64,000 nt of DNA from Caulobacter endophyticus (lineage in GTDB: Bacteria > Pseudomonadota > Alphaproteobacteria > Caulobacterales > Caulobacteraceae). This document shows positions 7,844 through 17,209 of this stretch, piece by piece. Below the pieces are notes generated by a model. That model worked only from the letters and a program-made list of their open reading frames with translations, did no database searches and was not told where the DNA came from. Position 1 is the stretch's first letter; each line of letters starts with the position of its first letter. The DNA lies in the NCBI RefSeq assembly GCF_029543245.1, contig NZ_JARQWV010000011.1:62001-126000 (forward strand), written 5' to 3'. The position numbers and the translations under genes are program-made.

Positions 7844-9364
7844 ATGGCGATGTCTCTCGTACCTGCCCTCGACCTGCGCCCACCGGCCGAAAACGACGTT
7901 CAGATCGCGGTCGCGCCGCACAACCTGGAAGCCGAGCAAGCGCTGCTGGGCGTGCTGCTGTACGACAACTCCGCCTACGAGCGGCTGACCGACAGCCTGC
8001 AGGGCCGCCACTTCTACGAGCCTTTCCACCAGCGGCTGTTCAGCTCGATCGAGACTCACATCCGCAAGGGCCAGCTGGCCGAGCCCATCCTGCTGGCCGA
8101 CGAGTTCAAGCGCGATCCGGCCTTCGAGGAGCTTGGCGGCATCCGCTACCTAGCCGACCTGGTGGACCGCGCCCCGCCGGCGGCCAATGTCGGCGACTAT
8201 GCGCGAGCCGTCTTCGACCTGGCCCTGCGCCGCGACCTGATCCGCATCGGCGGCGAGATCGCCTCGGCCGCCCACGGCCACGGCGACGAGAAGCGCCCGG
8301 CCCGCGACCAGATCGAAGCGGCCGAACAGCAGCTCTACACCCTGGCCGAAAGCGGCACCGCCAGCTCGGGCTTCGTCAGCTTCGGCGACGCCCTGCGCGG
8401 CGCCGTCGAGATGACCGCCGAGGCCTTCCAGCGCGACGGCGGCATGTCGGGCCTGGCCTCGGACCTGATCGACCTCGACCAGAAGATCGGCGGCCTTCAC
8501 CCGTCGGACTTGATCGTGCTGGCCGGCCGTCCGTCGATGGGCAAGACGGCGCTGGCGACCAACATCGCCTTCAACGTCGCCAAGAAGTACGCCTGGGAGC
8601 CCCAGCCCGACGGCAGCCGCAAGACCGTCAGCGGCGGCGTCGTGGCCTTCTACTCGCTGGAAATGAGCGCCGAGCAGCTGGCGCTGCGTATGCTGGCCGA
8701 CGCTTCGGGCGTGTCGGGCGACAAGCTGCGTAAGGGCGAGATCGACGCCAGCGAGTTCGGACGCGTGCGCGACGCGGCCATGGAGCTGCAGGAAGCGCCG
8801 CTCTATATCGACGCCACCGGTGGTATCTCGATCGCCAAGCTGACCGCCCGGGCCCGACGCCTGAAGCGCCAGGTCGGCCTGGACCTGATCGTGGTCGACT
8901 ACCTGCAGCTGGTGACGGGTTCGGACCTCGGTTCGAACGCCAGCCGCGTGCAGGAAGTCTCGCAGATCACCATGGGCCTGAAGGCCCTGGCCAAGGAACT
9001 GGCCTGCCCGGTCATCGCCCTCTCACAGCTGTCGCGTCAGGTCGAAAGCCGTGACGACAAGCGCCCGCAGCTGTCCGACCTCCGTGAATCCGGCTCGATC
9101 GAGCAGGACGCCGACATGGTGTGGTTCGTGTTCCGCGAAAGCTATTACGTGGGCCGCGCCGAGCCGCGCGAGGGCACGCCCGAGCACCTGACCTGGCAAG
9201 AGGAAATGGACAAGCTGCAAGGCCTGGCCGAGGTGATCATCGCCAAGCAGCGTCACGGTCCGATCGGCACGGTGCGCCTGTCGTTCAACAGCGACACCAC
9301 CCGCTTCGGCAACCTGTCGCGCGACCACTATTTCCACCAGATGCGCGGCGGCGACGACGAATAA
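7844..9364 (+). CDS. dnaB: Replicative DNA helicase DnaB
   Basis: A 506-residue hexameric helicase that unwinds DNA ahead of the fork. The N-terminal domain opens with PHNLEAEQALLGVLLYDN (residues 25-42). The RecA-like motor has Walker A AGRPSMGKT at residues 227-235, the DnaB motif VVDYLQL, and the GSIEQDADMVWF motif near residue 418. Full length; no intein is seen, although DnaB is a common intein host. An in-frame ATG two codons later is an alternative start. It is preceded by about 90 bases of spacer after the receptor terminator. Confidence 0.97.
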   Translation: MAMSLVPALDLRPPAENDVQIAVAPHNLEAEQALLGVLLYDNSAYERLTDSLQGRHFYEPFHQRLFSSIETHIRKGQLAEPILLADEFKRDPAFEELGGIRYLADLVDRAPPAANVGDYARAVFDLALRRDLIRIGGEIASAAHGHGDEKRPARDQIEAAEQQLYTLAESGTASSGFVSFGDALRGAVEMTAEAFQRDGGMSGLASDLIDLDQKIGGLHPSDLIVLAGRPSMGKTALATNIAFNVAKKYAWEPQPDGSRKTVSGGVVAFYSLEMSAEQLALRMLADASGVSGDKLRKGEIDASEFGRVRDAAMELQEAPLYIDATGGISIAKLTARARRLKRQVGLDLIVVDYLQLVTGSDLGSNASRVQEVSQITMGLKALAKELACPVIALSQLSRQVESRDDKRPQLSDLRESGSIEQDADMVWFVFRESYYVGRAEPREGTPEHLTWQEEMDKLQGLAEVIIAKQRHGPIGTVRLSFNSDTTRFGNLSRDHYFHQMRGGDDE

Positions 9365-9436
9365 CCGCCTCGCGCTTTACCTCTGGATGCGCGTCGGGCA
9401 ACGCTCGGCGCGCGATTCAGGAGTCGAGCGCGCATC

Positions 9437-10123
9437 ATGGAATTCAGCCCCCTGCCCGTCTCGACCTTCATCGGGGCGTTTCTGCTGGCCTTTCCGGCCC
9501 TGTTCTCGATCGTCAATCCGGTCGGGGCGGCGCTGATCTTCCACCAGATGCTGGCCGACCACCCGGCCGAGACGCGCAAGCGCCTGGCGCCGACGATCGC
9601 GGTCTACGCCTTCTTCATCCTGCTCGGTTCGCTGCTGCTGGGCGGCTACGTGCTGAACTTCTTCGGCGTCAGCCTGGGCGCGCTGCGGGTGGCCGGGGGC
9701 CTGGTGGTGGCGATCCGGGCCTGGGCCCTGCTGATGGCGCCCGAGGAACACGAAGAGCGAAAGGCCGACCAGGCCAGCTCGCCCGCCAAGGCGCGCGCCG
9801 AGGACATGGCCTTCTTCCCCCTGACCATGCCGTTCACCACCGGTCCCGGCGCGATCTCGGTGGCCATCGCCCTGTCGTCGCAGCGCCCGGTCGAGGGCCA
9901 TTCGGTGGTGCCGTTCTTCATGGGCGCCAGCCTGGCGGTCGCCGTCATCGCGCTGATGGTCTGGGTGTTCTATCGCGCCTCGGACCGGGTGCTGTCCCTG
10001 CTGGGCGTCAATGGCGCGCGGGTGATGTCGCGGCTGATGGCGTTCCTGCTGATGTGCATCGGCGTGCAGATCGTCGCCAGCGGCGTCGAGGCGCTGGTGA
10101 GCCAGTTCCTGGCGACGCGTTGA
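9437..10123 (+). CDS. MarC family integral membrane protein
   Basis: A 228-residue inner-membrane protein with six likely transmembrane segments. The family motif FSIVNPVGAALIFHQM is at residues 21-36, and FFPLTMPFTTGPGAISVAIAL lies in the second half near residue 120. MarC/UPF0056 proteins have no settled function; the old link to multidrug resistance was not confirmed. A charged loop (EEHEERKADQASSPAKARAED) separates the two three-helix halves. The gene follows dnaB by 72 bases and ends 30 bases before the convergent DUF3667-like gene. Confidence 0.85.
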   Translation: MEFSPLPVSTFIGAFLLAFPALFSIVNPVGAALIFHQMLADHPAETRKRLAPTIAVYAFFILLGSLLLGGYVLNFFGVSLGALRVAGGLVVAIRAWALLMAPEEHEERKADQASSPAKARAEDMAFFPLTMPFTTGPGAISVAIALSSQRPVEGHSVVPFFMGASLAVAVIALMVWVFYRASDRVLSLLGVNGARVMSRLMAFLLMCIGVQIVASGVEALVSQFLATR

Positions 10124-10153
10124 CTTGGGGCGACGCGGTGAGCCGAACCTCAG

Positions 10154-11008
10154 TCAGCCGGGAACCAGCCCGTTCGCGAGCAACTGGAACCACAGTCCCA
10201 GGAACAGCAGCAGGCTGACCAAACCTGTAAGCAAGGTGCGCCCGACCGCGCCCACGCGGCTCATGCCGTAGGCGCTGCGCAGGTGGGCGTAGAGGTGAAG
10301 CAAGGTCAGCAGCGGCGCGAACGTCACCGGCAGGATGGCGATGGAAAGCACGACCGTCGCCACCGGGATGAGCGAAGTCTCCCTGCCGATCAGCGCCCCG
10401 ATGAGCATCACGAACGGGACCAGCATCTGGATCAGGGCGATGAAGGCGCCTTCGTAGAGCCCCGCCACGAGGTTCTCGTAGTGGCTTCTGCGAAGAGTGG
10501 CGGGCAAGGTCGCCGGCGTCACGAAGCCCATCACCACGGCCACGGCCCCGACGATCAGATAGGTTCGCCACTGGGTCTGGCCGACGATGTCGAAGTCCAG
10601 GCCGCTGGCGTTCACCCGATAGGCCAGCGCGCCGAACCCCGACAGCAACAGGAGCAAGCCCGAAACGAGCCGCACCGGCGAGACGAGGCCCTCCCTGCGG
10701 CCTTCCCACCAATCGCGTGACAGCCGCCCGGGAGAGACCACCACGCGCCAGAGCGTGCGCCAGACCGAGCCGCCCAGATCAGCCACGCTCCGCGCGGCCT
10801 CGCGCACCAGGCCCAGGATGCTGTCTTCACCGCCGGCCTCGCGGCGGCGGGGAGCGGCGGGCCGGGCGTCATTCTCGCACCTCGCGCAGACGGCGCCGTG
10901 CAGGGCGTCGCCGCAGTCCGGGCAACGGGCCATGGGAGCAGTCGCCCGACGGCCGAAGGGCCTGGCCGCGGCGGCTCCGCTCGTCGTCTCCATTCGGGGG
11001 ATCTCCAT
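10154..11008 (-). CDS. DUF3667-like zinc-ribbon membrane protein
   Basis: A 284-residue protein with an N-terminal zinc-ribbon-like motif (CPDCGDALHGAVCARC, residues 30-45) followed by about five transmembrane helices from residue 95 onward. This arrangement matches the DUF3667 family, which has no known function. The first transmembrane helix is preceded by VWRTLWRVVVSPGRLSRDWW, a typical family segment. METTSG at 10993 is an alternative start. It is a stand-alone gene, divergent from alr with 107 bases between them. Confidence 0.7.
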   Translation of the reverse strand: MEIPRMETTSGAAAARPFGRRATAPMARCPDCGDALHGAVCARCENDARPAAPRRREAGGEDSILGLVREAARSVADLGGSVWRTLWRVVVSPGRLSRDWWEGRREGLVSPVRLVSGLLLLLSGFGALAYRVNASGLDFDIVGQTQWRTYLIVGAVAVVMGFVTPATLPATLRRSHYENLVAGLYEGAFIALIQMLVPFVMLIGALIGRETSLIPVATVVLSIAILPVTFAPLLTLLHLYAHLRSAYGMSRVGAVGRTLLTGLVSLLLFLGLWFQLLANGLVPG

Positions 11009-11115
11009 TGCGTTGCAGAAATGGATAGATCACGAAACTTAAGGTTGCCTTTTCAGCGCCGGACTTTCCCGCCTACGCCCTTCATTCGGCGCGCCGAGGG
11101 TGCTAGAGCCGCCCC

Positions 11116-12198
11116 GTGACCGACGCCCGCCTGACCCTCGACCTCGACGCCCTCGCGGCCAACTACGCCCTGCTGAAGGCGACGGCCGGCGACGCCGAGC
11201 TGGCGCCGGCCGTGAAGGCCGACGGCTATGGCCTGGGCGCGGGGCTCGTCGCCCGCCGCCTGTGGGATGAAGGCGCGCGCGGCTTCTATGTCGCCCGCCT
11301 GTCCGAGGGCGTGGCGTTGCGCAAGGCGCTGGGCGAGCGCGAGGCGAAGATCCACGTGCTGGACGGCGCGACGCCGGGCTCGGGTCCGACGCTGGTCCAG
11401 GCCGGGCTGATCCCGGTGCTCAACAGCCTGCCCCAGGTCGAGGCCTGGAACAGCCAGGCCGGCAAGGGCGTGCTGGAGGCGGCGATCCACGTCGACACCG
11501 GCATGAACCGCCTTGGCCTGCGGCACGAGGAGGCCGCCGTGCTGACGGCCTCGATGGACCGGCTCAAGCATCTGAACGTCTCGCTGGTGGTCAGCCACCT
11601 GGCCTGCGCCGGCGAGCCGGAACATCCGCTCAACGCCCGCCAGCTGACCCGCTTCAAGGATGCGGCGGCGCTGTTTCCGAACGCCCGCAGGAGTCTCGCC
11701 AACTCGGCCGGGGTGTTCCTGGGCGGCGACTATCATTTCGACCAGTGCCGGCCGGGCATCGCCCTCTACGGCGGCGGCCCTCGCGACGTGGCCGACGACC
11801 GCCTTGCGGCCGTGGCCACGCTGGAAGCGCCGATCCTGCAGGTGCGGGTCGTGCCGCGCGGCGAGTCGATCGGCTACGGCGCGGCCTTCACGGCCAGCGA
11901 GACGACGCGGGTGGCGGTGCTGGCCTGCGGCTATGCCGACGGTGTGCTGCGCGGCTCCAGCCCCGCCGGCCACGTGTGGTTCGACGGCGCGCGCCGCCGC
12001 CTGCTGGGCCGCGTGTCGATGGACCTGATCGCCATCGACGTCACCGATTGCGACGCCGCCCGCCCCGGGGCGATGGTCGAGCTGATCGGCCCCAACCTGC
12101 CGGTCGACGAAGCCGCCGCCGCGGCGGGCACCACGGCCTACGAACTGCTCGTCCGCCTGGCCGGCCGCGCCCGCCGCGTCGTGCTGGGCGAGGCCTGA
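11116..12198 (+). CDS. alr: Alanine racemase
   Basis: A 360-residue PLP enzyme that makes D-alanine for peptidoglycan. The PLP lysine is K34 in [11 protein letters not shown]. The second catalytic base is Tyr254 in SIGYGAAF, and [11 protein letters not shown] lies in the C-terminal beta domain. The start is GTG, placed because [13 protein letters not shown] is the standard N-terminus. The dnaB-alr-radA neighbourhood is common in alphaproteobacteria. The gene converges on the Yip1-family gene with 19 bases between their stops. Confidence 0.95.
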   Translation: MTDARLTLDLDALAANYALLKATAGDAELAPAVKADGYGLGAGLVARRLWDEGARGFYVARLSEGVALRKALGEREAKIHVLDGATPGSGPTLVQAGLIPVLNSLPQVEAWNSQAGKGVLEAAIHVDTGMNRLGLRHEEAAVLTASMDRLKHLNVSLVVSHLACAGEPEHPLNARQLTRFKDAAALFPNARRSLANSAGVFLGGDYHFDQCRPGIALYGGGPRDVADDRLAAVATLEAPILQVRVVPRGESIGYGAAFTASETTRVAVLACGYADGVLRGSSPAGHVWFDGARRRLLGRVSMDLIAIDVTDCDAARPGAMVELIGPNLPVDEAAAAAGTTAYELLVRLAGRARRVVLGEA

Positions 12199-12217
12199 CG
12201 CCCCGCCCCCTTCCCGC

Positions 12218-13396
12218 CTAGCGCGCCAGGCTCTTCAGCTTGCCGGCATCAACCGAGGCGACGGCGCGCTTGAGGTCGTCGATGCCCCCCGCCTCGCCAT
12301 TTGCCTCGACCGAGAAGCGATCGGCCACCACGACAGTGTAGCCACCAGAACTAGCCTGACGGTCCCACTTCTCCGTGGTCATCTGGCCGTTTACCTGGCC
12401 GACCTTCTCGTAGCCGTTGTCAGTCTCGGTCGAGCTCTGGGCGTTCATCGCGCCCGCCAGGGCCGCCATGCCGGACATCGCGCCCAGATCGGTCACCGAC
12501 AGGGTGAAGCGCTTGCCGTCCTTCTCGTATTCGCCCTTTGCCGAGACGATGGCCAGGCCGTCCGCGCCGGCCGACTGGCTTTCGAGCGAGGTCCGGGCAT
12601 AGCCGGAGACGCCGCCCGGCAGCAGCGCCTTCAGCGCCTCGGGCGAGGCCGACGAGACCTTGCCGGCCTGCGCCGCTTCCATGCGCTTGGTGGCCGCCTC
12701 GATGCGCGAGGTGTCGAAGGTCGCGCCGTTGACCGTGACCGACGCGGTGTCGGACGAGACCGCCTTGGAGGCCGCCAGGCCGCCGCCGATCGCGGCCGCG
12801 CCGACGACGAAGCCCGTGACGGCGCCGACGATGACATAGAGCACGATGGCGCAGATGACGGTGACGATCGTGTAGCCGATCGCCTTCTCCTTCGGAGCCT
12901 TCATTACGCGGGGCAGGCCCGTATAGAGCAGGTAGAGGCCGTAGAGACCCAGCAGACCGCCGATGATCGCCAGCGGCGGGAACAGGCCGAAGATCCCTGC
13001 CACCCAGCCGGCGGTGCCCGAATAGGCCGCCACCTTGAAGGCCTGCAGCTTGTTCTTCTGGCCGTCGAACGACGGAGCCAGGGCGTCGATGATCAGGCTG
13101 AGCACGAACACCGACAGCAGCGACAGCCCATAGCCCACGACCGCGCCGATGATCGCCCCGACGGGCGAGGGCCGGATCGTCGCAACGCCCGGAATGCCCT
13201 GGCCGAACACCAGGCTGCCCACCAGGCCCGCGACCGCCGGGATCGCTGCGAGAATGCAGACATAGCCGACATAGAGCCCCTTGATGGTGGCGGGCTCGGT
13301 GTCGATGCGCTCCCATTCGGGCGACGGCGTCAGCAGGATCCGCTTAACGCGGCCCACGAGATCGGAAGAAACGGCTCCGGGTTCGACCACGGACAT
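12218..13396 (-). CDS. Yip1 family membrane protein with C-terminal soluble domain
   Basis: A 392-residue protein. The Yip1 domain spans about residues 12-215, with five or six transmembrane helices and the entry segment RVKRILLTPSPEWERIDTEP. A soluble C-terminal part (residues 225-392) of Ala/Ser-rich beta strands follows; it includes SGGYTVVVADRFSVEANGEA and has no motif I can name. Bacterial Yip1 proteins have unknown function. The soluble extension makes this one longer than the usual 200-residue members. No partner gene is adjacent: alr is convergent and radA is divergent. Confidence 0.8.
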   Translation of the reverse strand: MSVVEPGAVSSDLVGRVKRILLTPSPEWERIDTEPATIKGLYVGYVCILAAIPAVAGLVGSLVFGQGIPGVATIRPSPVGAIIGAVVGYGLSLLSVFVLSLIIDALAPSFDGQKNKLQAFKVAAYSGTAGWVAGIFGLFPPLAIIGGLLGLYGLYLLYTGLPRVMKAPKEKAIGYTIVTVICAIVLYVIVGAVTGFVVGAAAIGGGLAASKAVSSDTASVTVNGATFDTSRIEAATKRMEAAQAGKVSSASPEALKALLPGGVSGYARTSLESQSAGADGLAIVSAKGEYEKDGKRFTLSVTDLGAMSGMAALAGAMNAQSSTETDNGYEKVGQVNGQMTTEKWDRQASSGGYTVVVADRFSVEANGEAGGIDDLKRAVASVDAGKLKSLAR

Positions 13397-13567
13397 CTAG
13401 GCGCCTCCAGCAAGATCCTGAATCTGCGCCCCCCAGTACTTATCTACACCGATCACAGCCGAAACGGGAACAAGGTTCGGCGACATCGCGCCGGCCCCCT
13501 GCGTCCGGCTTTGGCGCAGGGCGACCCCAGCCTGTAATCTGCACCCATTCGAGAATCAGGAGACCCC

Positions 13568-14950
13568 ATGGCCCGCGACAGCGCCGCCTACGCCTGCCAG
13601 TCCTGCGGCGCGGTCCAGACCAAGTGGGCCGGGCAATGCCCCGCCTGCCAGAGCTGGAACACCCTCGTCGAGGAGGTCGGCGTGCGCCCGCCCGGCGCGA
13701 TGGCGACCACCAAGGCCACGCGCTCGCGCGGCCTGCAGTTCACCGGCCTGGAAAGCGACACCCCCGCCCCGCCCCGCATCCTGACCGGCGTCGACGAGTT
13801 CGACCGGGTCTGCGGCGGCGGCGTGGTGCCCGGCTCGGCGATACTGATCGGCGGCGACCCGGGCGTGGGCAAGTCGACCCTGCTGCTGCAGGTCTGCGCC
13901 AACGCCTCGAGCCGGGGCGTGGCCTGCGCCTACATCTCGGGCGAAGAGGCCGTCGAGCAGATCCGCGGCCGGGCCGACCGCATGGGCCTGGCCGGCGCGC
14001 CGGTGAAGCTGGCCGCAGAAAGCAGCCTGCGCGACATCCTCGACGGGCTGAAGCGCGACAGGTTCGACCTTGTGGTCATCGACTCGATCCAGACCATGTG
14101 GAGCGACGCCCACGAGGCCGGCCCCGGCACCGTGACCCAGGTGCGCGCCTGCGCCACCGAGCTGGTCCGCCTGGCCAAGCAGAAGGGCGTGGCCATCCTG
14201 CTGGTCGGCCACGTCACCAAGGACGGCCAGATCGCCGGTCCGCGCGTGGTCGAGCACCTGGTCGACGCCGTGCTCAGCTTCGAGGGCGAGCGCGGCTATC
14301 CGTTCCGCATCCTGCGCGGCGCCAAGAACCGTTTCGGGGCCACCGACGAGATCGGCGTGTTCGAGATGGGCGATGTCGGCCTGCGCGAGGTGAAGAACCC
14401 CTCGGCCCTGTTCCTCAACGAAGGCGGCGAGCGCGCGGCGGGGGCCGCGGTGTTCGCCGGCATCGAGGGATCGCGTCCCGTCCTGGTCGAATTCCAGGCC
14501 CTGGTCGCGCCTTCCGCATACGGAACGCCCAGGCGCGCCGTGGTCGGATGGGACTCCGGACGCCTGGCCATGGTGCTGGCCGTGCTGGAATCGCGCTGCG
14601 GCCTTGGTTTTGGCGACAAGGACGTCTATCTGAACGTCGCCGGCGGGCTGAGGATCACCGAACCCGCCGCCGACCTCGCGGCGGCGGCCGCTTTGGCCTC
14701 TTCGGCCATGGATGTCGCCCTGCCGCAGGACTGCGTGGTGTTCGGCGAGGTCAGCCTCTCCGGCGAGATCCGGCCCGTGAGCCGAATGGAGTCGCGTTTG
14801 AAGGAAGCCGCCAAGCTCGGGTTCGGCCGCGCGCTGGGACCGCTGTCGGGCCTGCCCGAAGGCGGCGGCGCCCTGCCGGTGGCCGGCGCGGCGCGACTGG
14901 CCGACGCGGTCCGCCGAATCGAGAACGACATCTGGAGCTCGCACGCGTGA
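13568..14950 (+). CDS. radA: DNA repair protein RadA
   Basis: A 460-residue branch-migration ATPase of homologous recombination. A four-cysteine zinc finger (C10, C13, C24, C27), Walker A GGDPGVGKST at residues 95-104, the RadA-specific KNRFG motif at 253-257, and a C-terminal Lon-like domain without the protease dyad are all visible. GGAG lies 7 bases upstream of the ATG. Its TGA overlaps the GTG start of cvpA (GTGA), so the two are translationally coupled. Confidence 0.97.
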   Translation: MARDSAAYACQSCGAVQTKWAGQCPACQSWNTLVEEVGVRPPGAMATTKATRSRGLQFTGLESDTPAPPRILTGVDEFDRVCGGGVVPGSAILIGGDPGVGKSTLLLQVCANASSRGVACAYISGEEAVEQIRGRADRMGLAGAPVKLAAESSLRDILDGLKRDRFDLVVIDSIQTMWSDAHEAGPGTVTQVRACATELVRLAKQKGVAILLVGHVTKDGQIAGPRVVEHLVDAVLSFEGERGYPFRILRGAKNRFGATDEIGVFEMGDVGLREVKNPSALFLNEGGERAAGAAVFAGIEGSRPVLVEFQALVAPSAYGTPRRAVVGWDSGRLAMVLAVLESRCGLGFGDKDVYLNVAGGLRITEPAADLAAAAALASSAMDVALPQDCVVFGEVSLSGEIRPVSRMESRLKEAAKLGFGRALGPLSGLPEGGGALPVAGAARLADAVRRIENDIWSSHA

Positions 14951-15570
14951 CGCCGTTCGACATCATTGCCGGACTGATCCTGCTGGTTTCCGGCGCCGTA
15001 GGCTTCTTCCGCGGCGCCTCGCGGGAGCTGACCTCGGCGCTGTCGTTCATCCTCGCCGCCGTGGTGGCCCTGCTGGGCCTGCGCCTGACCGGCCCGCTGT
15101 TTCGCGAATTCATGGACCCGGACTGGGCGGCGACGGCCGCCGCCATCCTGGTCACCTTCGTCATCGCCTTCGTCGCGCTGCGCCTGATCGGCGGCCAGCT
15201 GACCAAGACCCTGCACGCCGATGGCACGCTGGGCCTGCTGGACCGCCTGGTCGGCCTGGGTTTCGGCCTGCTGCGCGCGCTGGTGGTGCTGGGCGTCTTC
15301 AACCTCGTCTTCCACATGGCCACGCCGCGCGACCGCGTGCCGGCCTGGGTGTCGGAGTCGATGTTCTATCCGCTGTCCAACGCCAGCGCCCGGGTGCTGA
15401 AGGTGTTCGCCCCCAAGGGCGCGGGCCTGGCCGGCAAGCTGGCCCCGGCCATCGAGGACGCCGTCCGCGACGGGACCAGCGACAAACCGTCCAACGCCGA
15501 GCGCGGCGAAGAAGGCTATGATAAGGACCAGCGTCGGAAGCTCGACGACCTGGTGGAGAAATCGCAATGA
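14947..15570 (+). CDS. cvpA: CvpA family membrane protein
   Basis: A 207-residue inner-membrane protein of the CvpA/colicin V production family. Four transmembrane helices are predicted at about residues 5-23, 30-50, 62-82 and 100-122. The family segments DGTLGLLDRLVGLGFGLLRA and the N-terminal FDIIAGLILLVSGAVGFFRG are clear. The last 60 residues are charged and cytoplasmic. It starts at the GTG overlapping radA's stop, and its stop overlaps the purF start (ATGA). The cvpA-purF pairing is widespread. Its molecular role is unsettled. Confidence 0.9.
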   Translation: MTPFDIIAGLILLVSGAVGFFRGASRELTSALSFILAAVVALLGLRLTGPLFREFMDPDWAATAAAILVTFVIAFVALRLIGGQLTKTLHADGTLGLLDRLVGLGFGLLRALVVLGVFNLVFHMATPRDRVPAWVSESMFYPLSNASARVLKVFAPKGAGLAGKLAPAIEDAVRDGTSDKPSNAERGEEGYDKDQRRKLDDLVEKSQ

Positions 15571-17069
15571 CGTCTATCGGCCAGTCGACCGACCGCTTCT
15601 CGTCCGCGCCCTGGCGCGATCCCGAGGACGATACGCTGCGCCTGGAATGCGGCGTGTTCGGCGTTTTCGGCGCCCGTGACGCAGCCGCCATCGCCGCGCT
15701 GGGCCTGCATGCCCTGCAGCACCGCGGCCAGGAAGCCTGCGGCATCGCCGCCTTCGACGGCAGCCGTTTCCATACCGAACGCCACATGGGCCACGTCGGC
15801 GACGCCTTCACCGGCGCCGACCTCGTCCAGCGCCTGCCGGGGAACATGGCCATCGGCCACACCCGCTATTCCACCGCCGGCGGCAGCTTCATCCGCAACG
15901 TCCAGCCGATGTTCGCCGACCTCGAGACCGGCGGTCTCGCCCTGGCTCACAACGGCAACCTGACCAACTTCCTGACCCTGCGCGAGCGCCTCGTGCAGGA
16001 AGGCGCGATCTTCCAGTCGACCTCGGACAGCGAAGTCATCCTCCACCTGATCGCCCGCTCGCGCAAAGCCAAGATCGTCGACCGCTTCATCGACGCCCTG
16101 GGCCAGATCGAAGGCGGCTACGCCCTGGTGGCCATCACCAACAAGAAGATGATCGGCATCCGCGATCCGCTGGGCATCCGTCCGCTGGTGCTGGGCGACC
16201 TGGACGGCAAGCCGGTCCTGGCCTCGGAAACCTGCGCCCTCGACATGATCGGCGCCCGTTTCGTGCGCGACGTCGAGCACGGCGAGATGGTGGTGATCAG
16301 CGACACCGGCGTTAAGTCGCTGCGTCCGTTCGCGGCCCCGGCCGCCCGCCCCTGCGTGTTCGAGTACGTCTATTTCGCCCGTCCCGACAGTGTCGTGAAC
16401 GGCCGCTCGGTCTATGAAGTGCGCAAGCGCATGGGCCGTCGCCTGGCCATCGAGACCGGCGTAGAGGCCGATGTCGTGGTGCCTGTGCCCGACTCGGGCG
16501 TTCCGGCGGCGATCGGCTACGCGGCCGAAAGCGGCCTGCCCTTCGACCTGGGCATCATCCGCAACCACTATGTGGGCCGCACCTTCATCCAGCCGACGCA
16601 AGGCGTGCGCGAACTGGGCGTGCGCATGAAGCACAGCCCCAACCGCGCCGTGCTGGAAGGCAAGCGCGTCATCCTGATCGACGACTCGATCGTGCGCGGC
16701 ACCACTTCGCTGAAGATCGTCCGCATGGTCCGCGAGGCCGGCGCCAAGGAAGTGCACCTGCGGTCGGCCAGCCCGCCGATCAAGTGGCCCGACTTCTACG
16801 GCATCGACATGCCCGAGCGCGAACAGCTGCTGGCGGCCACAAAGTCGCTGGAAGAGATGGCCAAGTTCCTGGAAGTGGACTCGCTGGGCTTCCTGTCGGT
16901 GGAAGGCCTCTACGAAGCCCTGGACTGCGCCCCGCGCGATCCGGCCGCCCCGCAGTTCACCGACCACTACTTCACCGGCGACTACCCCACCCGCCTGACC
17001 GACCGCGAGATCGCCGAAGGCCGCAACGACCAGGCCGAAAAGCAGCTGTCGCTGCTGGTCAGCGCCTAA
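15567..17069 (+). CDS. purF: Amidophosphoribosyltransferase
   Basis: A 500-residue enzyme catalysing the first step of de novo purine synthesis (PRPP + glutamine to phosphoribosylamine). The Ntn glutaminase domain starts at Cys28 (CGVFGVFG), so a 27-residue propeptide must be removed. The PRPP loop VILIDDSIVRGTT is near residues 368-380. Full length. The ATG overlaps the cvpA stop by 4 bases. A perfect stem-loop follows the stop. Confidence 0.97.
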   Translation: MTSIGQSTDRFSSAPWRDPEDDTLRLECGVFGVFGARDAAAIAALGLHALQHRGQEACGIAAFDGSRFHTERHMGHVGDAFTGADLVQRLPGNMAIGHTRYSTAGGSFIRNVQPMFADLETGGLALAHNGNLTNFLTLRERLVQEGAIFQSTSDSEVILHLIARSRKAKIVDRFIDALGQIEGGYALVAITNKKMIGIRDPLGIRPLVLGDLDGKPVLASETCALDMIGARFVRDVEHGEMVVISDTGVKSLRPFAAPAARPCVFEYVYFARPDSVVNGRSVYEVRKRMGRRLAIETGVEADVVVPVPDSGVPAAIGYAAESGLPFDLGIIRNHYVGRTFIQPTQGVRELGVRMKHSPNRAVLEGKRVILIDDSIVRGTTSLKIVRMVREAGAKEVHLRSASPPIKWPDFYGIDMPEREQLLAATKSLEEMAKFLEVDSLGFLSVEGLYEALDCAPRDPAAPQFTDHYFTGDYPTRLTDREIAEGRNDQAEKQLSLLVSA

Positions 17070-17083
17070 TCAGCGCCTTTGCA

Positions 17084-17110
17084 GGGTCCTCCGGCTTGTT
17101 CGGAGGACCC
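17084..17110 (+). terminator. Stem-loop after purF
   Basis: GGGTCCTCCG (17084-17093) pairs perfectly with 17101-17110 across a 7-base loop. It begins 15 bases after the purF stop. There is no T run, so it is either a weak terminator or an RNA 3' end stabiliser. Confidence 0.6.
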
Positions 17111-17209
17111 AAGCTGCGCTACCCCCGGTATGCGGCCCGCTCATCTTGATCTTTCGGCCGCTCGGATCGCCCGGACGGACCGGGCGAGGATCCATTTGAG
17201 AGTCGCTTC